A DNA stretch of 64,000 nucleotides from the NCBI GenBank assembly GCA_024280855.1, contig JAJRPG010000071.1:17445-81444 (forward strand), read 5' to 3'. This DNA is from Planctomycetota bacterium (GTDB lineage Bacteria; Planctomycetota; Phycisphaerae; UBA1845). A model generated the notes under the pieces. The model made no database searches, was not told the DNA's origin, and was given only the letters and a program-made list of their open reading frames with translations. Numbering within the stretch: the stretch's first letter is position 1; each line of letters opens with the position of its first letter. A program made the position numbers and the translations under genes. This document shows, piece after piece, positions 38,141 to 47,955 of the stretch.

Positions 38141-39691
38141 GTGATTTTACGGTATTTGTATCGATCACCCGATGGGCCAAAGCGGCTTGAAATTTACATG
38201 ATGCCACGAGGGGGGGGCACGATGCGTCAACACATGCTAAAAATTTCCAAGTCCGTACTCATCCTGGCTGCCCTCGGCGGTATTGTCTGGGTCAGCGCAG
38301 GCGAATTGAACCCGCCACCAGGCGCAGTCGCGCCCACTATGAAAACGCTCACCGAGGTAGAGCCGCGCATTGCGCTTAACGCCACCAATACCCCTGGCGA
38401 CGCAGCTTCAACCTTCAATATCGCGCAACCCGGTTCGTATTATTTAGCCAGCAACATTTCGGGAGCGATCGGAAAAATCGGCATCAAAATTTTATCCGGC
38501 CACGTCACACTCGACTTGAACGGCTTTACATTAGACGGCGCAGGTGCGCCATCTGGCATCGTGTTAAATACCGTGTCAGATGTAGTCATCAAAAACGGCT
38601 TCATCTCAAATTGGTCAGCTTCAGCCATTGTCGGCGGGAACACAACAGGGCTGCTAATCGAAAATGTCCACATTGATAATATCGCAGGAGTTTCAGTATT
38701 CGTAGGCCCAGAATCGATCATCCTGAATTGCTCAATCACAAACGCCTTCAGCGGCATTCAAGTGGGAATCCGCTCACGGGTTCAACGATGCGCAGTGCGA
38801 AGAGGAGCCACCGGAACGGCGATTTCAGTTTCCAGTGGCTGCTTGGTTTCCGATTGCCAACTAAACGACATCAGCGGTATAGGTATTCAAGTGTTCGGTG
38901 TCGGCTCTGCCGTTAGTCGTAATGTCGTCAATGGCTGTGCCATCATGGGCATCAGTGTTAGCAGCGGCGCATCCTCCGGAAACCGCATCGAAAGCAACCA
39001 TGTGATCGGTGGCGGCGTAGGCTTGGATATAGCCAGTGCTGGTAATTATGTCAGCGATAACACTGTCAAAGGCAACATCGACAATTACAATTTCGTCGCA
39101 GGCAATAAGCTCAACCTGTTACTCTACGAAATCCCGGAATCAATTGATTGGCCAGCAAGCGTAGTCTTCGCCGGTTCGATGACCTCCGCCGCGAACACCA
39201 ACGGACTAACCATCAACGCCGATGACGTCACCGTAGATTTAGCCGGGCACGCGTTAATAGGAACCAACGGCACGATAGAAAGCCATGGCATTGCCATGTT
39301 CGGACGCTCGAATGTTGAAATACGAAACGGGACCATTCGCAATTTCGACGGTAATGGCATCAGTGAATCAATCCCTTCAGGAACCGCCCACCGAATCATA
39401 GGCATCCGCGCCATGTCCAACGGAGCCATCGGAATTTCGCTACAGGGAAGTGGTCACACAGTACAATCATGCATGGCTCATGGGAACGGAACCATCGGCA
39501 TCGGCGTTTTCGGTTCGGCTCATAGAGTGATCGGTAACTCAGCTATTTTGAACGGCGCAGAGGGGATTTTTGTGGGCGGGAACAGCCTGATAGATGGAAA
39601 CACCGCCTACAGCAACGATCGTACAGCCGTCGGTTTTGCCAACATAAAATCCTGCACCAACTGCACCTTCGGCCTAAATCACGCCCCCTGA
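38141..39691 (+). CDS. Secreted right-handed parallel beta-helix repeat protein
   Basis: Repeated GHVTLDLNGFTLDGAG, NVEIRNGTIRNFDGNGI, IGISLQGSGHTVQSCMAHGNGTIGIGVFG; true start may be an internal ATG (38200 or 38222). Confidence 0.82.
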   Translation: MILRYLYRSPDGPKRLEIYMMPRGGGTMRQHMLKISKSVLILAALGGIVWVSAGELNPPPGAVAPTMKTLTEVEPRIALNATNTPGDAASTFNIAQPGSYYLASNISGAIGKIGIKILSGHVTLDLNGFTLDGAGAPSGIVLNTVSDVVIKNGFISNWSASAIVGGNTTGLLIENVHIDNIAGVSVFVGPESIILNCSITNAFSGIQVGIRSRVQRCAVRRGATGTAISVSSGCLVSDCQLNDISGIGIQVFGVGSAVSRNVVNGCAIMGISVSSGASSGNRIESNHVIGGGVGLDIASAGNYVSDNTVKGNIDNYNFVAGNKLNLLLYEIPESIDWPASVVFAGSMTSAANTNGLTINADDVTVDLAGHALIGTNGTIESHGIAMFGRSNVEIRNGTIRNFDGNGISESIPSGTAHRIIGIRAMSNGAIGISLQGSGHTVQSCMAHGNGTIGIGVFGSAHRVIGNSAILNGAEGIFVGGNSLIDGNTAYSNDRTAVGFANIKSCTNCTFGLNHAP

Positions 39692-39831
39692 TCGAGCGAT
39701 GAAAACAGTATCGCTACATTCATAGGTCGTAGCGGGCTACATGATAAGAAAATAAATGCCGAGCGCTCTTTTACGCCTTTAGCCATACTATGAGTATACG
39801 CAGGTTGTGAATGAACTGGTGGAAAGTCAAC

Positions 39832-39904
<73 letters not shown>

Positions 39905-40023
39905 TCAAAATGTGTCGCCGCAGCGAGTCGCATATCTTCTCGCCACTCGGCGATCTAGTCAACTGTCCGTACCCTGCCTAATCAGCTATAGACTCAAAAA
40001 ATCGACATGACAGCCCCGCGGCT

Positions 40024-40569
40024 TTAATAAAGCAGCTCACCAGATGAGGCATCACCGGACCGTGCGGACTCCCACCCACGCCGGACCAGGCCCAGCCCAT
40101 AAATACAGCTCTCGAAGTCTTCGCTTAAATGCAAAAATAGCTCCGGTGGATAGGCATCGCGCTTGCCCACCAGCGACGAAACGATGTGGTAGGATTGCTT
40201 GCCTTGAACGACATAATCCAGCAGCACATCCGACCTCTTCCGAGAAGCTTTACGAAGATGCTCAGGATACAGACCGGCCCAGAATAGCGTGTAATCGCCG
40301 ATATGCTGATACACCGCCCGTTCACGCTCGGCCGGGCTATCAGGCTTCTCGTCACTCGCTGCGATCAGCACCGAAGCGATCTGCTCAAGCTCTCGGTCCT
40401 GCACGTTCCGTATGGCGTTGAGCGTATCGATATGCGTAAAGTTCACGAGAAGGTCAGCCAGGTAGTTCGTCAGCTCCGGGTCGCATAACCCAACCTCAGT
40501 ACAAAATGCGTGTTCGATCGCAGCCGCGAAATGGCGACGTAATGGATGATTCGGATTTATAGCTTGCAT
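40024..40569 (-). CDS. Conserved hypothetical protein
   Basis: 181-aa soluble ORF MQAINPNHPLRRHFAAAIEHAFCTEVGLCDPELTNYLADLLV; no recognised motif. Confidence 0.65.
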   Translation of the reverse strand: MQAINPNHPLRRHFAAAIEHAFCTEVGLCDPELTNYLADLLVNFTHIDTLNAIRNVQDRELEQIASVLIAASDEKPDSPAERERAVYQHIGDYTLFWAGLYPEHLRKASRKRSDVLLDYVVQGKQSYHIVSSLVGKRDAYPPELFLHLSEDFESCIYGLGLVRRGWESARSGDASSGELLY

Positions 40570-40884
40570 GTCCGCTACTCCTCTATGGCTAATACAACCG
40601 CATGCCCATAGCCACCTCTTACATCATAGGTCTGCTAGCGATGCGCTTCTCCTTATATTAAGGTTAGGATTCATAAATCCCCTATGCAAAAAAGCCGGAC
40701 TGTAAATTTGCAAGTCGTCCGATATTGTATAGTCTTGTAGGACATGTCTATACAAAAGATTTGAAATTAAATAAGGGATCGCTTTTGTTATTAGACGGAG
40801 ATGAGGCTGTGCAATCGCCTTAGCCTGAAACACGCTGGGCCACGAACGCGCTCTGGCATGCGTTGCGCTAAAATGGCAATCGTT

Positions 40885-42012
40885 CTAGTCCGCTTTTTTC
40901 TTTGCAGCCTTCTTTGTCGTTTTAGTTGATTTTTTCTCTTGGTCTTCAAACGTCGGCGCTTCGGGCTGTCTTTCCCGATACTGGGCTAATTGTGTTCGGT
41001 TGAGTAGTGCTTTGAGGCGTTCTTCCATCTTGCCAAACAGCTCGTAAATAGGTTGCAGCAACGCCTTGCGCTGTGTACGAATCTTAGCCATCGCCTTCCG
41101 GTCGAAAGGTCGCTGGGCCTGCTTTTCCTGCTTTTCGAGTAAGGATAGTTGGGAGCTGGCTTTCTTGTAAAAGAGCGCCGCTTTGCCTTTGTACTCTTTA
41201 AGGATGGATCGTGCGGAGTCAATCTGTCCTTGGCCCAGATGGTAATCTTTGATGAATTCCTCTACGAACTTTTCAAAAACATCCGGATGAAATCCCTTTT
41301 CAGTGCTGGGGCCAGCCTTTGGTAGTGGAGTTGCTGGCGTGCGTTCGACGACACGTTCGGCTGGTTGTAACTCTGCGGGAGAACTGCCAGGCTCCCAATC
41401 CTCAGACGGGAGCATTGGTTGGGGAGGGCTATTCGCCATATCCTGAGCCGGAAACAGGCCACCACCATTGGGGTTGCCATCTACCCACGATTGCATATTT
41501 CGATTGATTTTCTGAAATTGCTTTTCCATCTCAGCCATGTCCCAATCGTGCATGGTCTTTTGGTCGTCAGAGAGGATGGTTCGCCATTCATCATTGCCAC
41601 GAAAAATAGCTTTTTTCGCTTCGATGATAATAGGCAGGACAGATTTTCCGATCTGCCGTGCTTTATTAACGCCCGGCGGATTAGCCCCAAGCTGACAAGA
41701 CAAAAGATCACGAATGGCTGGCCAAACTGTTTCTTCATGTTCGGATAGGAATCGGTATACCTCGCGTTCCATCAGCTCGTCGGTGAGCATGATCTGTCTT
41801 TCGTTGAGGTTGTATCGAGTTGCGATGTTTTTTACGGCTGCTCTGCGAATGGTTTCGACAGTCGCCGCGCTGGCTGTTTTTGAAGACTGCAAGTCGTTTT
41901 TAAGGCTTTTTTGCGGGTCAGAGGCAACGGTCGAGCCAGCAAAGACTAATGACTGTGTGACAGCAAACAACGATACGGCTAATCGCGACGTTCTCATCAT
42001 ATTCATTTCCAA
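40885..42012 (-). CDS. Hypothetical secreted coiled-coil protein with Lys-rich tail
   Basis: Signal peptide RTSRLAVSLFAVTQSLVFAGSTVAS; C-terminus EDQEKKSTKTTKKAAKKKAD. Confidence 0.65.
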   Translation of the reverse strand: MEMNMMRTSRLAVSLFAVTQSLVFAGSTVASDPQKSLKNDLQSSKTASAATVETIRRAAVKNIATRYNLNERQIMLTDELMEREVYRFLSEHEETVWPAIRDLLSCQLGANPPGVNKARQIGKSVLPIIIEAKKAIFRGNDEWRTILSDDQKTMHDWDMAEMEKQFQKINRNMQSWVDGNPNGGGLFPAQDMANSPPQPMLPSEDWEPGSSPAELQPAERVVERTPATPLPKAGPSTEKGFHPDVFEKFVEEFIKDYHLGQGQIDSARSILKEYKGKAALFYKKASSQLSLLEKQEKQAQRPFDRKAMAKIRTQRKALLQPIYELFGKMEERLKALLNRTQLAQYRERQPEAPTFEDQEKKSTKTTKKAAKKKAD

Positions 42013-42220
42013 AGATTTCCAATACCCTCGGCTACGGCACGGTTAGCCACTTGAGGGTCGTCTATATGTTATACGCATCATATAGCCAATGCGGTTGCAG
42101 CGCCCATAGGCAATTAGCCAACGCTGCTGAAGGATATTGGACGCAAAAGTGAGAGTCCAGACAAGGGGCACCACTTAACTTCACAGGTTATAGGCTCAAT
42201 CAGTATCAGGCAGGGCTGAG

Positions 42221-43603
42221 TTATTCAAGATGGATTTGCAGCTTGATTTTTCGAGGCGCTTTGAAGCCGAAAATCGAGATGCAGCGATAGCCCCAGGAGC
42301 GTAGGCGGAATTTCCAGAGTCCTTGAAGGAAAGTTTCAATCGCCTCGTTTTCCGGATCGCTCTTTTTGGCACGGGTGAGCATTTTTTTCGCCTCTGCCCA
42401 TTGGCCTAGTTCCATCATGGCAATAGCTGCATGGTACATAGCCGTGGTGTAATCAGGCTTCGCCCGCAGCGCCTCAAGGCAATGAGCCAAGCCGGAATCA
42501 AACCGGCCTGCCCGCAATTGGCATACGGCTAAGTTATGGTGAGATTGGGCGTGCTTGGCGTCGTGGGCGAGTACGGAGCGGTAGCAATCAGCCGCCGACT
42601 CGAACTGTCGCAGGCCCATAAGGCAATTGCCCAGCAGCATCATGACCCTGGCGGATGGTTTATTACATTTACTAGCCCGCTGTAATGCAGGGAGGGCGTC
42701 AGCAAAATTGCCCAGCCTCATTAACGCTTCGCCGGTTTTTTCGTCTAACAAAGCTGGCGACAAGCGAGGGTCGTCGTCGTCGTCTAACTGGACCTCACGA
42801 AAACACTCTAATGCCTGTTTAGGGTAATTACGCCTTAGCCAGAGATTTCCCAACGCAAAACGAGCGCGAGGGTGCATGGGGGAGAGTTCTAGGATTTGTC
42901 CAAGCTTAGCGGCGGCGGCTCCGAACTGACCTGATTCGATGGACAAGTCGGCAAGCTCAAAAAGCAAATCGGTATTTCCGGGGTCATCACGCAACTCCGC
43001 TAAGAAGTATTCTCTAGCAAGATCAAGTCGGCCTTGAGCGCGATAAGCTTGGGCGATGCGTCGGTTTACGCCAATGTATGTGGGTTCTAAATCGAGTACG
43101 CGCTTCCAGCAAAAAATCGCCCGCTTAGCCTGGCCTCGGGCGGCTAAGGACGCGCCCATGCTGAAGAAACAATGAGGGCAATCCTCGTCAAGCTGCTGGG
43201 CGAGATAAAACATTTCCTCAGCCCGGTCGTGACGACCCAACTCGGTGTAAGCACTAATGCGATGGCAATAAGCGGGTTCTAAATCAGGATGAACAACGGC
43301 TAATTCTTCAAAAAGTTCGACGGCTTGGGCATAACGATCGAGACGTAGAAAGGCGACACCCAATGCGAGGCTCACGTCTGCATCGTCACCATCCAAGGCG
43401 AGTGATTGCTCGTAAGCTTCGGCTGCATCCAGGGTTCGGTCTAATTCTTCAAGTAGGTATCCGTGCTGGGCATGCCAGGTGGCGTTGTGTGGATTGATGG
43501 CGATGGCAGCTTCGATCTCGGCTAAGGCTTCGGCCCATCGCTGAGACTCGACGAACTGCAATGCTCGTTCTGCGCGTTGTTCGGCTTCGAACCACTCATT
43601 CAT
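42221..43603 (-). CDS. Tetratricopeptide-repeat protein
   Basis: Repeated TPR units, e.g. WAEALAEIEAAIAINPHNATWHAQHGYLLEEL. Confidence 0.85.
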   Translation of the reverse strand: MNEWFEAEQRAERALQFVESQRWAEALAEIEAAIAINPHNATWHAQHGYLLEELDRTLDAAEAYEQSLALDGDDADVSLALGVAFLRLDRYAQAVELFEELAVVHPDLEPAYCHRISAYTELGRHDRAEEMFYLAQQLDEDCPHCFFSMGASLAARGQAKRAIFCWKRVLDLEPTYIGVNRRIAQAYRAQGRLDLAREYFLAELRDDPGNTDLLFELADLSIESGQFGAAAAKLGQILELSPMHPRARFALGNLWLRRNYPKQALECFREVQLDDDDDPRLSPALLDEKTGEALMRLGNFADALPALQRASKCNKPSARVMMLLGNCLMGLRQFESAADCYRSVLAHDAKHAQSHHNLAVCQLRAGRFDSGLAHCLEALRAKPDYTTAMYHAAIAMMELGQWAEAKKMLTRAKKSDPENEAIETFLQGLWKFRLRSWGYRCISIFGFKAPRKIKLQIHLE

Positions 43604-43867
43604 GAGTCACTCGCACTTTCTGGGACTTTACCCGGAGTACCAGTAAACACCATATTCTATCCCGTTTATCGGACAAGAGCAAGCTTGGGTGGTGTAAAAT
43701 CGCCCTGCATTTAGGCTGCTATTTAGCAAATTCCCTACCATTTTCGGCCCATCGCAAAAGACGCCCGTCCATCAACCATATTCTCGGACCCGGTAAGTTG
43801 CCTCTCAATGGGGAGGGGCAGTTTATTCGTTATTTAATGATAGTCATCCACTCAAAATCTGACCCGC

Positions 43868-44488
43868 TTGACCAGCCGCATGTCCGGCGTAACATCGCTC
43901 ACTATGTGGCACAATCGGTGGACATGCTCAGTTATAACTTTAGCTTGCTTATGTGGGCTTGGCTCGGGCTGCGCAACGAACCGCGATCGCGTGCTTAACT
44001 CTTCCCATCATTGGCCTGTTGCTGAGTCGTTGGACACGCAGGACAGGTTATGGGCTGCGGCTAAGGAGACGATTCGCAGGCTAGGCTATCGACTCGATCG
44101 CGTGGACCGTCGTGCGGGTGTTATCAGCACATTGCCTGAGATGTCGCAGCAATTGTTTGAGTTCTGGCGTCATGATGTTGACACGCCCCAAGACCTGTGG
44201 GAATCGGCATTTAATCCGATTCGTCGTCGTGTAGATATTGCGATGCGTACAAGCCTGGATGAGCCTGGGCAAATGACGCTCGAAGTTATCGTCACAAAGC
44301 AGCGGATTTCGTCTCTCGACCGTCAGTTCAACAGCACCATCGCAGCGTATCAATTCTTTGGCAGTGGACTCCCGGCTACGACTGGTCAGCAGCAATCCAC
44401 GCAGGTTGTTGATAAATGGATCGACATGGGGCGTGACCCAGCTATGGAAGATTACCTGCTGCGACAAATTCTGCAGCGCGCAGATTAG
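43868..44488 (+). CDS. Hypothetical lipoprotein
   Basis: Lipobox LCGLGSGCATN; start codon uncertain (43904 ATG possible). Confidence 0.6.
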   Translation: MTSRMSGVTSLTMWHNRWTCSVITLACLCGLGSGCATNRDRVLNSSHHWPVAESLDTQDRLWAAAKETIRRLGYRLDRVDRRAGVISTLPEMSQQLFEFWRHDVDTPQDLWESAFNPIRRRVDIAMRTSLDEPGQMTLEVIVTKQRISSLDRQFNSTIAAYQFFGSGLPATTGQQQSTQVVDKWIDMGRDPAMEDYLLRQILQRAD

Positions 44489-44555
44489 CCTCGTTCTCGA
44501 TCATGTATGTTCGCGGCTTAGCCCGCTGCTATTTCGTACCTATGGAGTGGTTCAT

Positions 44556-45299
44556 ATGGCTACGTCTTCGTTATCCAGTAAGCTTGGCTTTTCATCTTGC
44601 GAGACAGCCGGTATGCACCATCTGTCTTGGCGGAGCGCGATTCTTGTCGGGCTGTTTCTAGCTGCCCCCGCTTTCTCTCAGACGATTATCGAGTCACGTC
44701 AGACGTATGAACTCGTAGCTGACGCCGCGATAGAAACGCTTCCGGCACCATTGCGTGGTTGGTTTATTGACCGAAACGCACTGATGGCTACGGTATTTGC
44801 GCATCGACGAGACCGAGTCAACATTCAGGTTGATAACAAGTCTGGGCAACAGCATTTCACTTGGCTGCAAATGCCTGCGCCTGACAAGCGAAATAATCGT
44901 AAAATTGATTTTCGATCACTATTGACCGTTGCACGTATCGAAGGCCAATCGTTCACACTGGTCGAGATGATACAGAAGCAACATGCGACACTGATCGAAG
45001 CATTTCGTGGAGGTGATGCCACGTTGATTACGACTACGGCTGGTCAACTAACGCATTATGTGATCGATGCGTCGCTGCCTAGCCATGTTGCGGTGGTCGA
45101 ACACGATTGGCGAGGTCGATCAGCCACGAAGACTGATAAACGGATAGAGAGATTGGCCTTCCATGAATCCATTGTGTTTGATACACGGCATGAGCGATTT
45201 GTATTTGAAGTTCGCATTTGGCCTAAGCGATTGCAAGATTCGCGATATACCAAGGACGGTCTTTGTAACGATGTGTCAAGCATCATTCGTTGGAAATGA
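44556..45299 (+). CDS. Hypothetical secreted protein
   Basis: MATSSLSS..WRSAILVGLFLAAPAFSQ signal peptide; no recognised domain. Confidence 0.55.
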   Translation: MATSSLSSKLGFSSCETAGMHHLSWRSAILVGLFLAAPAFSQTIIESRQTYELVADAAIETLPAPLRGWFIDRNALMATVFAHRRDRVNIQVDNKSGQQHFTWLQMPAPDKRNNRKIDFRSLLTVARIEGQSFTLVEMIQKQHATLIEAFRGGDATLITTTAGQLTHYVIDASLPSHVAVVEHDWRGRSATKTDKRIERLAFHESIVFDTRHERFVFEVRIWPKRLQDSRYTKDGLCNDVSSIIRWK

Positions 45300-45690
45300 A
45301 GTCTACAGTAAAACTGAGTTAGCTGCGCAAAGACCTGCAGGTGGTTATGAATACGTAGTGATGCTCGTGCGCAGTCAATTGGAGGCTGCGTCGATATTAT
45401 CTGGTAGTCTCATCCGCGGCGCTTGGCAGGAAGCTGGTTCACCGGAGCAACTTTCGCAAGCTGAGCCAATTAAAGGAAATTCCGTAGCTCGCACATCTCA
45501 ACATGTCATGAATTCGAAATTTGTGGGTAGTAAACAATCCAAAATTTTTCACTTACGCACATGTCCGCATGTTAAAAGAATTAAACCCGCGAACCTTGTC
45601 CATTTTGACAGCGCAGCCAAGGTTCGTGCCATTGGTCGAAAGGCGTGTAAGACTTGCAATCCAATCAATGAACCCATGCGCTTAGAATAG
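45270..45690 (+). CDS. Protein with C-terminal Ada-like metal-binding domain
   Basis: FVGSKQSKIFHLRTCPHVKRIKPANLVHFDSAAKVRAIGRKACKTCNP resembles the Ada metal-binding/Zn domain; overlaps the upstream gene by ~30 nt; start uncertain. Confidence 0.6.
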
Positions 45691-45747
45691 TGGGCGTCTT
45701 GGATAGGATTTTTAGTGATAAATAGCGGTGAGCGCAAAAAATACGGG

Positions 45748-45787
45748 GGCGGGACTGAATGGCCTATTAAGGCAGCAGTCCCAACCC
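45748..45787. terminator. Bidirectional hairpin between convergent genes
   Basis: GGGACTG-AATGGCC-TATTAA-GGCAG-CAGTCCC within a G-rich/C-rich flank. Confidence 0.5.
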
Positions 45788-45889
45788 CCAAAATTCTGCA
45801 TTTCTGCAAGTGAGCGGCGTTTTCAATCAGTCGGCTGCCGTGGCGTGAGTCGACCCGATTTATTCACCGTTCAAGCTAAGCGGCGCAAA

Positions 45890-46174
45890 TTACTTCTTCT
45901 TGCGCTTCTTAGTCGCCTTTTTCTTCTTGGCGGTCTTTTTCTTAGCTTTTTTCTTGGTAGCTTTCTTCTTAGTCTTCTTCTTCGCTACCTTTTTCTTCGT
46001 CTTCTTCTTGGCAGTCTTCTTCTTCGCTACCTTCTTCTTGGTCTTCTTCTTAGCAACTTTCTTCTTAGCTGTCTTCTTCTTTGCTACCTTCTTCTTAGTA
46101 GCTTTCTTTGCAGCCTTCTTTTTAGTTGCCTTCTTCTTGGTGGCCTTCTTGGCTTTCCTACGTTTCTTAGCCAT
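45890..46174 (-). CDS. Histone H1-like Lys/Ala/Thr-rich DNA-binding protein
   Basis: MAKKRRKAKKATKKKATKKKAAKKATKKKVAKKKTAKKKVAKKKTKKK..; strong SD AAAGGAGGTGA. Confidence 0.88.
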   Translation of the reverse strand: MAKKRRKAKKATKKKATKKKAAKKATKKKVAKKKTAKKKVAKKKTKKKVAKKKTAKKKTKKKVAKKKTKKKATKKKAKKKTAKKKKATKKRKKK

Positions 46175-46201
46175 AGAGCATCACCTCCTTTCTTGTGTAA
46201 A

Positions 46202-46229
46202 ATCCTAACCGATGATTAGTGCGTGTCAA
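46202..46229 (-). promoter_or_regulatory. Putative promoter of the H1-like gene
   Basis: Minus strand TTGACA-16 bp-TAGGAT just upstream of the SD. Confidence 0.5.
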
Positions 46230-46263
46230 AAGATTTTTTCACATTTAGGATGATATGAACGTC

Positions 46264-46296
46264 GCGCGAACGGAGATTTGTTTGAATCGTTCGCGC
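46264..46296. repeat. 9-bp perfect inverted repeat, possible operator
   Basis: GCGCGAACG-15 nt-CGTTCGCGC, 35 bp upstream of the putative -35 box. Confidence 0.5.
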
Positions 46297-47136
46297 CTTA
46301 GAACGTCTCGCGCGTGACACTTTGCCTCAAAAAAGTCGCGTCATATGGTTGGCACTGTAAAATGTTACGTATTCTATGTGTTAGTGTGCATGGGTTTTCT
46401 TGCGGTGATGACTGAGGAATTTTAGTATCATAATTCTCGCGTCATGTCTGACCTGCAGGCTTGCTAATCAAGTGGGCGACAGTTGATTATTAAAGAAAAA
46501 GGTTTAAGTTTTCCCGATAAAAACGAATTTTTCTTCAAGCCCCTCGTCAGAATGCTCGCGGCTACGATACATGAGAGTGACCCCCAGATAAGGCGGCTGG
46601 CAGGTGTTATGGCACGGCCTACTTATTCACAAGGCAACCACTTCTGCGATATTGGTTTAGCTATTCAACGTGAAAACGATCGCGCGCATGCCCCGCGCGT
46701 CATCAACTAACACGGCTAGCATAGCTGTTAATTAGGTTTGGTATTGGTGATGATTTAGCCTCGAAAAAAACTTTCAATTTTTTTCATATTTTTCTTGCCA
46801 AACCTTTTTGGAATGGTCCATTTGAAGAGATTTGAAGGAATTCCAATTTTGACTACGACCGACATCAATATGTGCTAGTCATTGTTTTGCGCGAATGATT
46901 AACACATGCGACATCATCACGTCAGTAAAAAAAGCTTGCGCGAACACTTCTATTTCATCACGGTTTGCAGAAACAATTGTAGAGAAAGGGCTATGTAGCG
47001 AACGGTTTTGATTCGGATGAGAAAAAATGATTTGATTATTGACTATCAGGTGTTTTCCCGATGCCAAAATCGGGCGTGTTCATAAAAACATGCTCGATAA
47101 ATGGTATACGAAAATGCGAAACGGCGTTGAATCGTA

Positions 47137-47697
47137 TTATTTTGCGCGTTCCATGTACTCTCCAGTGCGTGTATCGACGCGAACCTTTTCCCCTAAGGCG
47201 ATAAATGGTGGAACGCGAATCTTCGTACCTGTTTCTAAAATCGCCTCTTTGAGTTGATTAGTCGCGGTTGCGCCTTTAATGGACGGCGCTGTATCGGTGA
47301 CTTCCAATTCCACGACGAATGGCAATTCAAAGGTGACCATCTGCCCTTCATACACCTGGCAGGCAATCTTTTCATTGGGTTTTAACCACTTGGCGGCCTC
47401 GCCTACAACGTCCGGGCTAACAGGTATCTGATCGAAGGATTCCTCATCCATAACGACGAAGTTTTCGCCCTCTTTGTATAGGAATTCATAGGTTTTTGAT
47501 TCGACAAAGGGGATTTCGACCCGGTCGTCAACACGAAAGCGTTCATCGAGAATGCGCCCGGACTTTACCATTTTAAGTTTGGTCTGGACGTAACTTCGCT
47601 TGTTACCCTTAGCTACATGTTGCGCTTCATGGACAATCGCTAATTCTCCGTGATGGAGAATGGTTCTGCCCTTGTTGAGGTCGACGGCTTTGATCAT
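47137..47697 (-). CDS. efp: Translation elongation factor P
   Basis: MIKAVDLNKGRTILHHGELAIVHEAQHVAKGNKRSYVQTKLKMVKSG..TGTKIRVPPFIALGEKVRVDTRTGEYMERAK. Confidence 0.95.
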   Translation of the reverse strand: MIKAVDLNKGRTILHHGELAIVHEAQHVAKGNKRSYVQTKLKMVKSGRILDERFRVDDRVEIPFVESKTYEFLYKEGENFVVMDEESFDQIPVSPDVVGEAAKWLKPNEKIACQVYEGQMVTFELPFVVELEVTDTAPSIKGATATNQLKEAILETGTKIRVPPFIALGEKVRVDTRTGEYMERAK

Positions 47698-47955
47698 TCT
47701 CGTAAACTCCGAATCGTGTGTGTTTCTGCCTTATATAGCTAACTAACTGCGATGGATCATCCTATGCGGAGCTTTCTCGGTCAAGTCTTGAGGGCGTGAA
47801 TCCATGCTATATGTGAGTGCGTCCGAAAATCATGTAGCTATTAGCAAAACTACGCTTGTATAGGTGTGTTCCCATCGATAAGTCATTGGCTATAATCCGT
47901 GATAGCAGGGTGTCAACATGTTTTTCGATTGTGCGATAGCGCCTACAATACAGGT

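Noticed and set aside
45900-46208. Phe/Leu-rich plus-strand ORFs that look like membrane proteins
   Set aside because: They are the reverse complement of the AAG/AAA-rich histone-like gene (Lys codons read antisense as Phe/Leu); no SD.
46624-46632. TTATTCACA resembling a DnaA box in the AT-rich intergenic region
   Set aside because: Single isolated match, no box cluster, no dnaA/dnaN nearby; not evidence for an origin.
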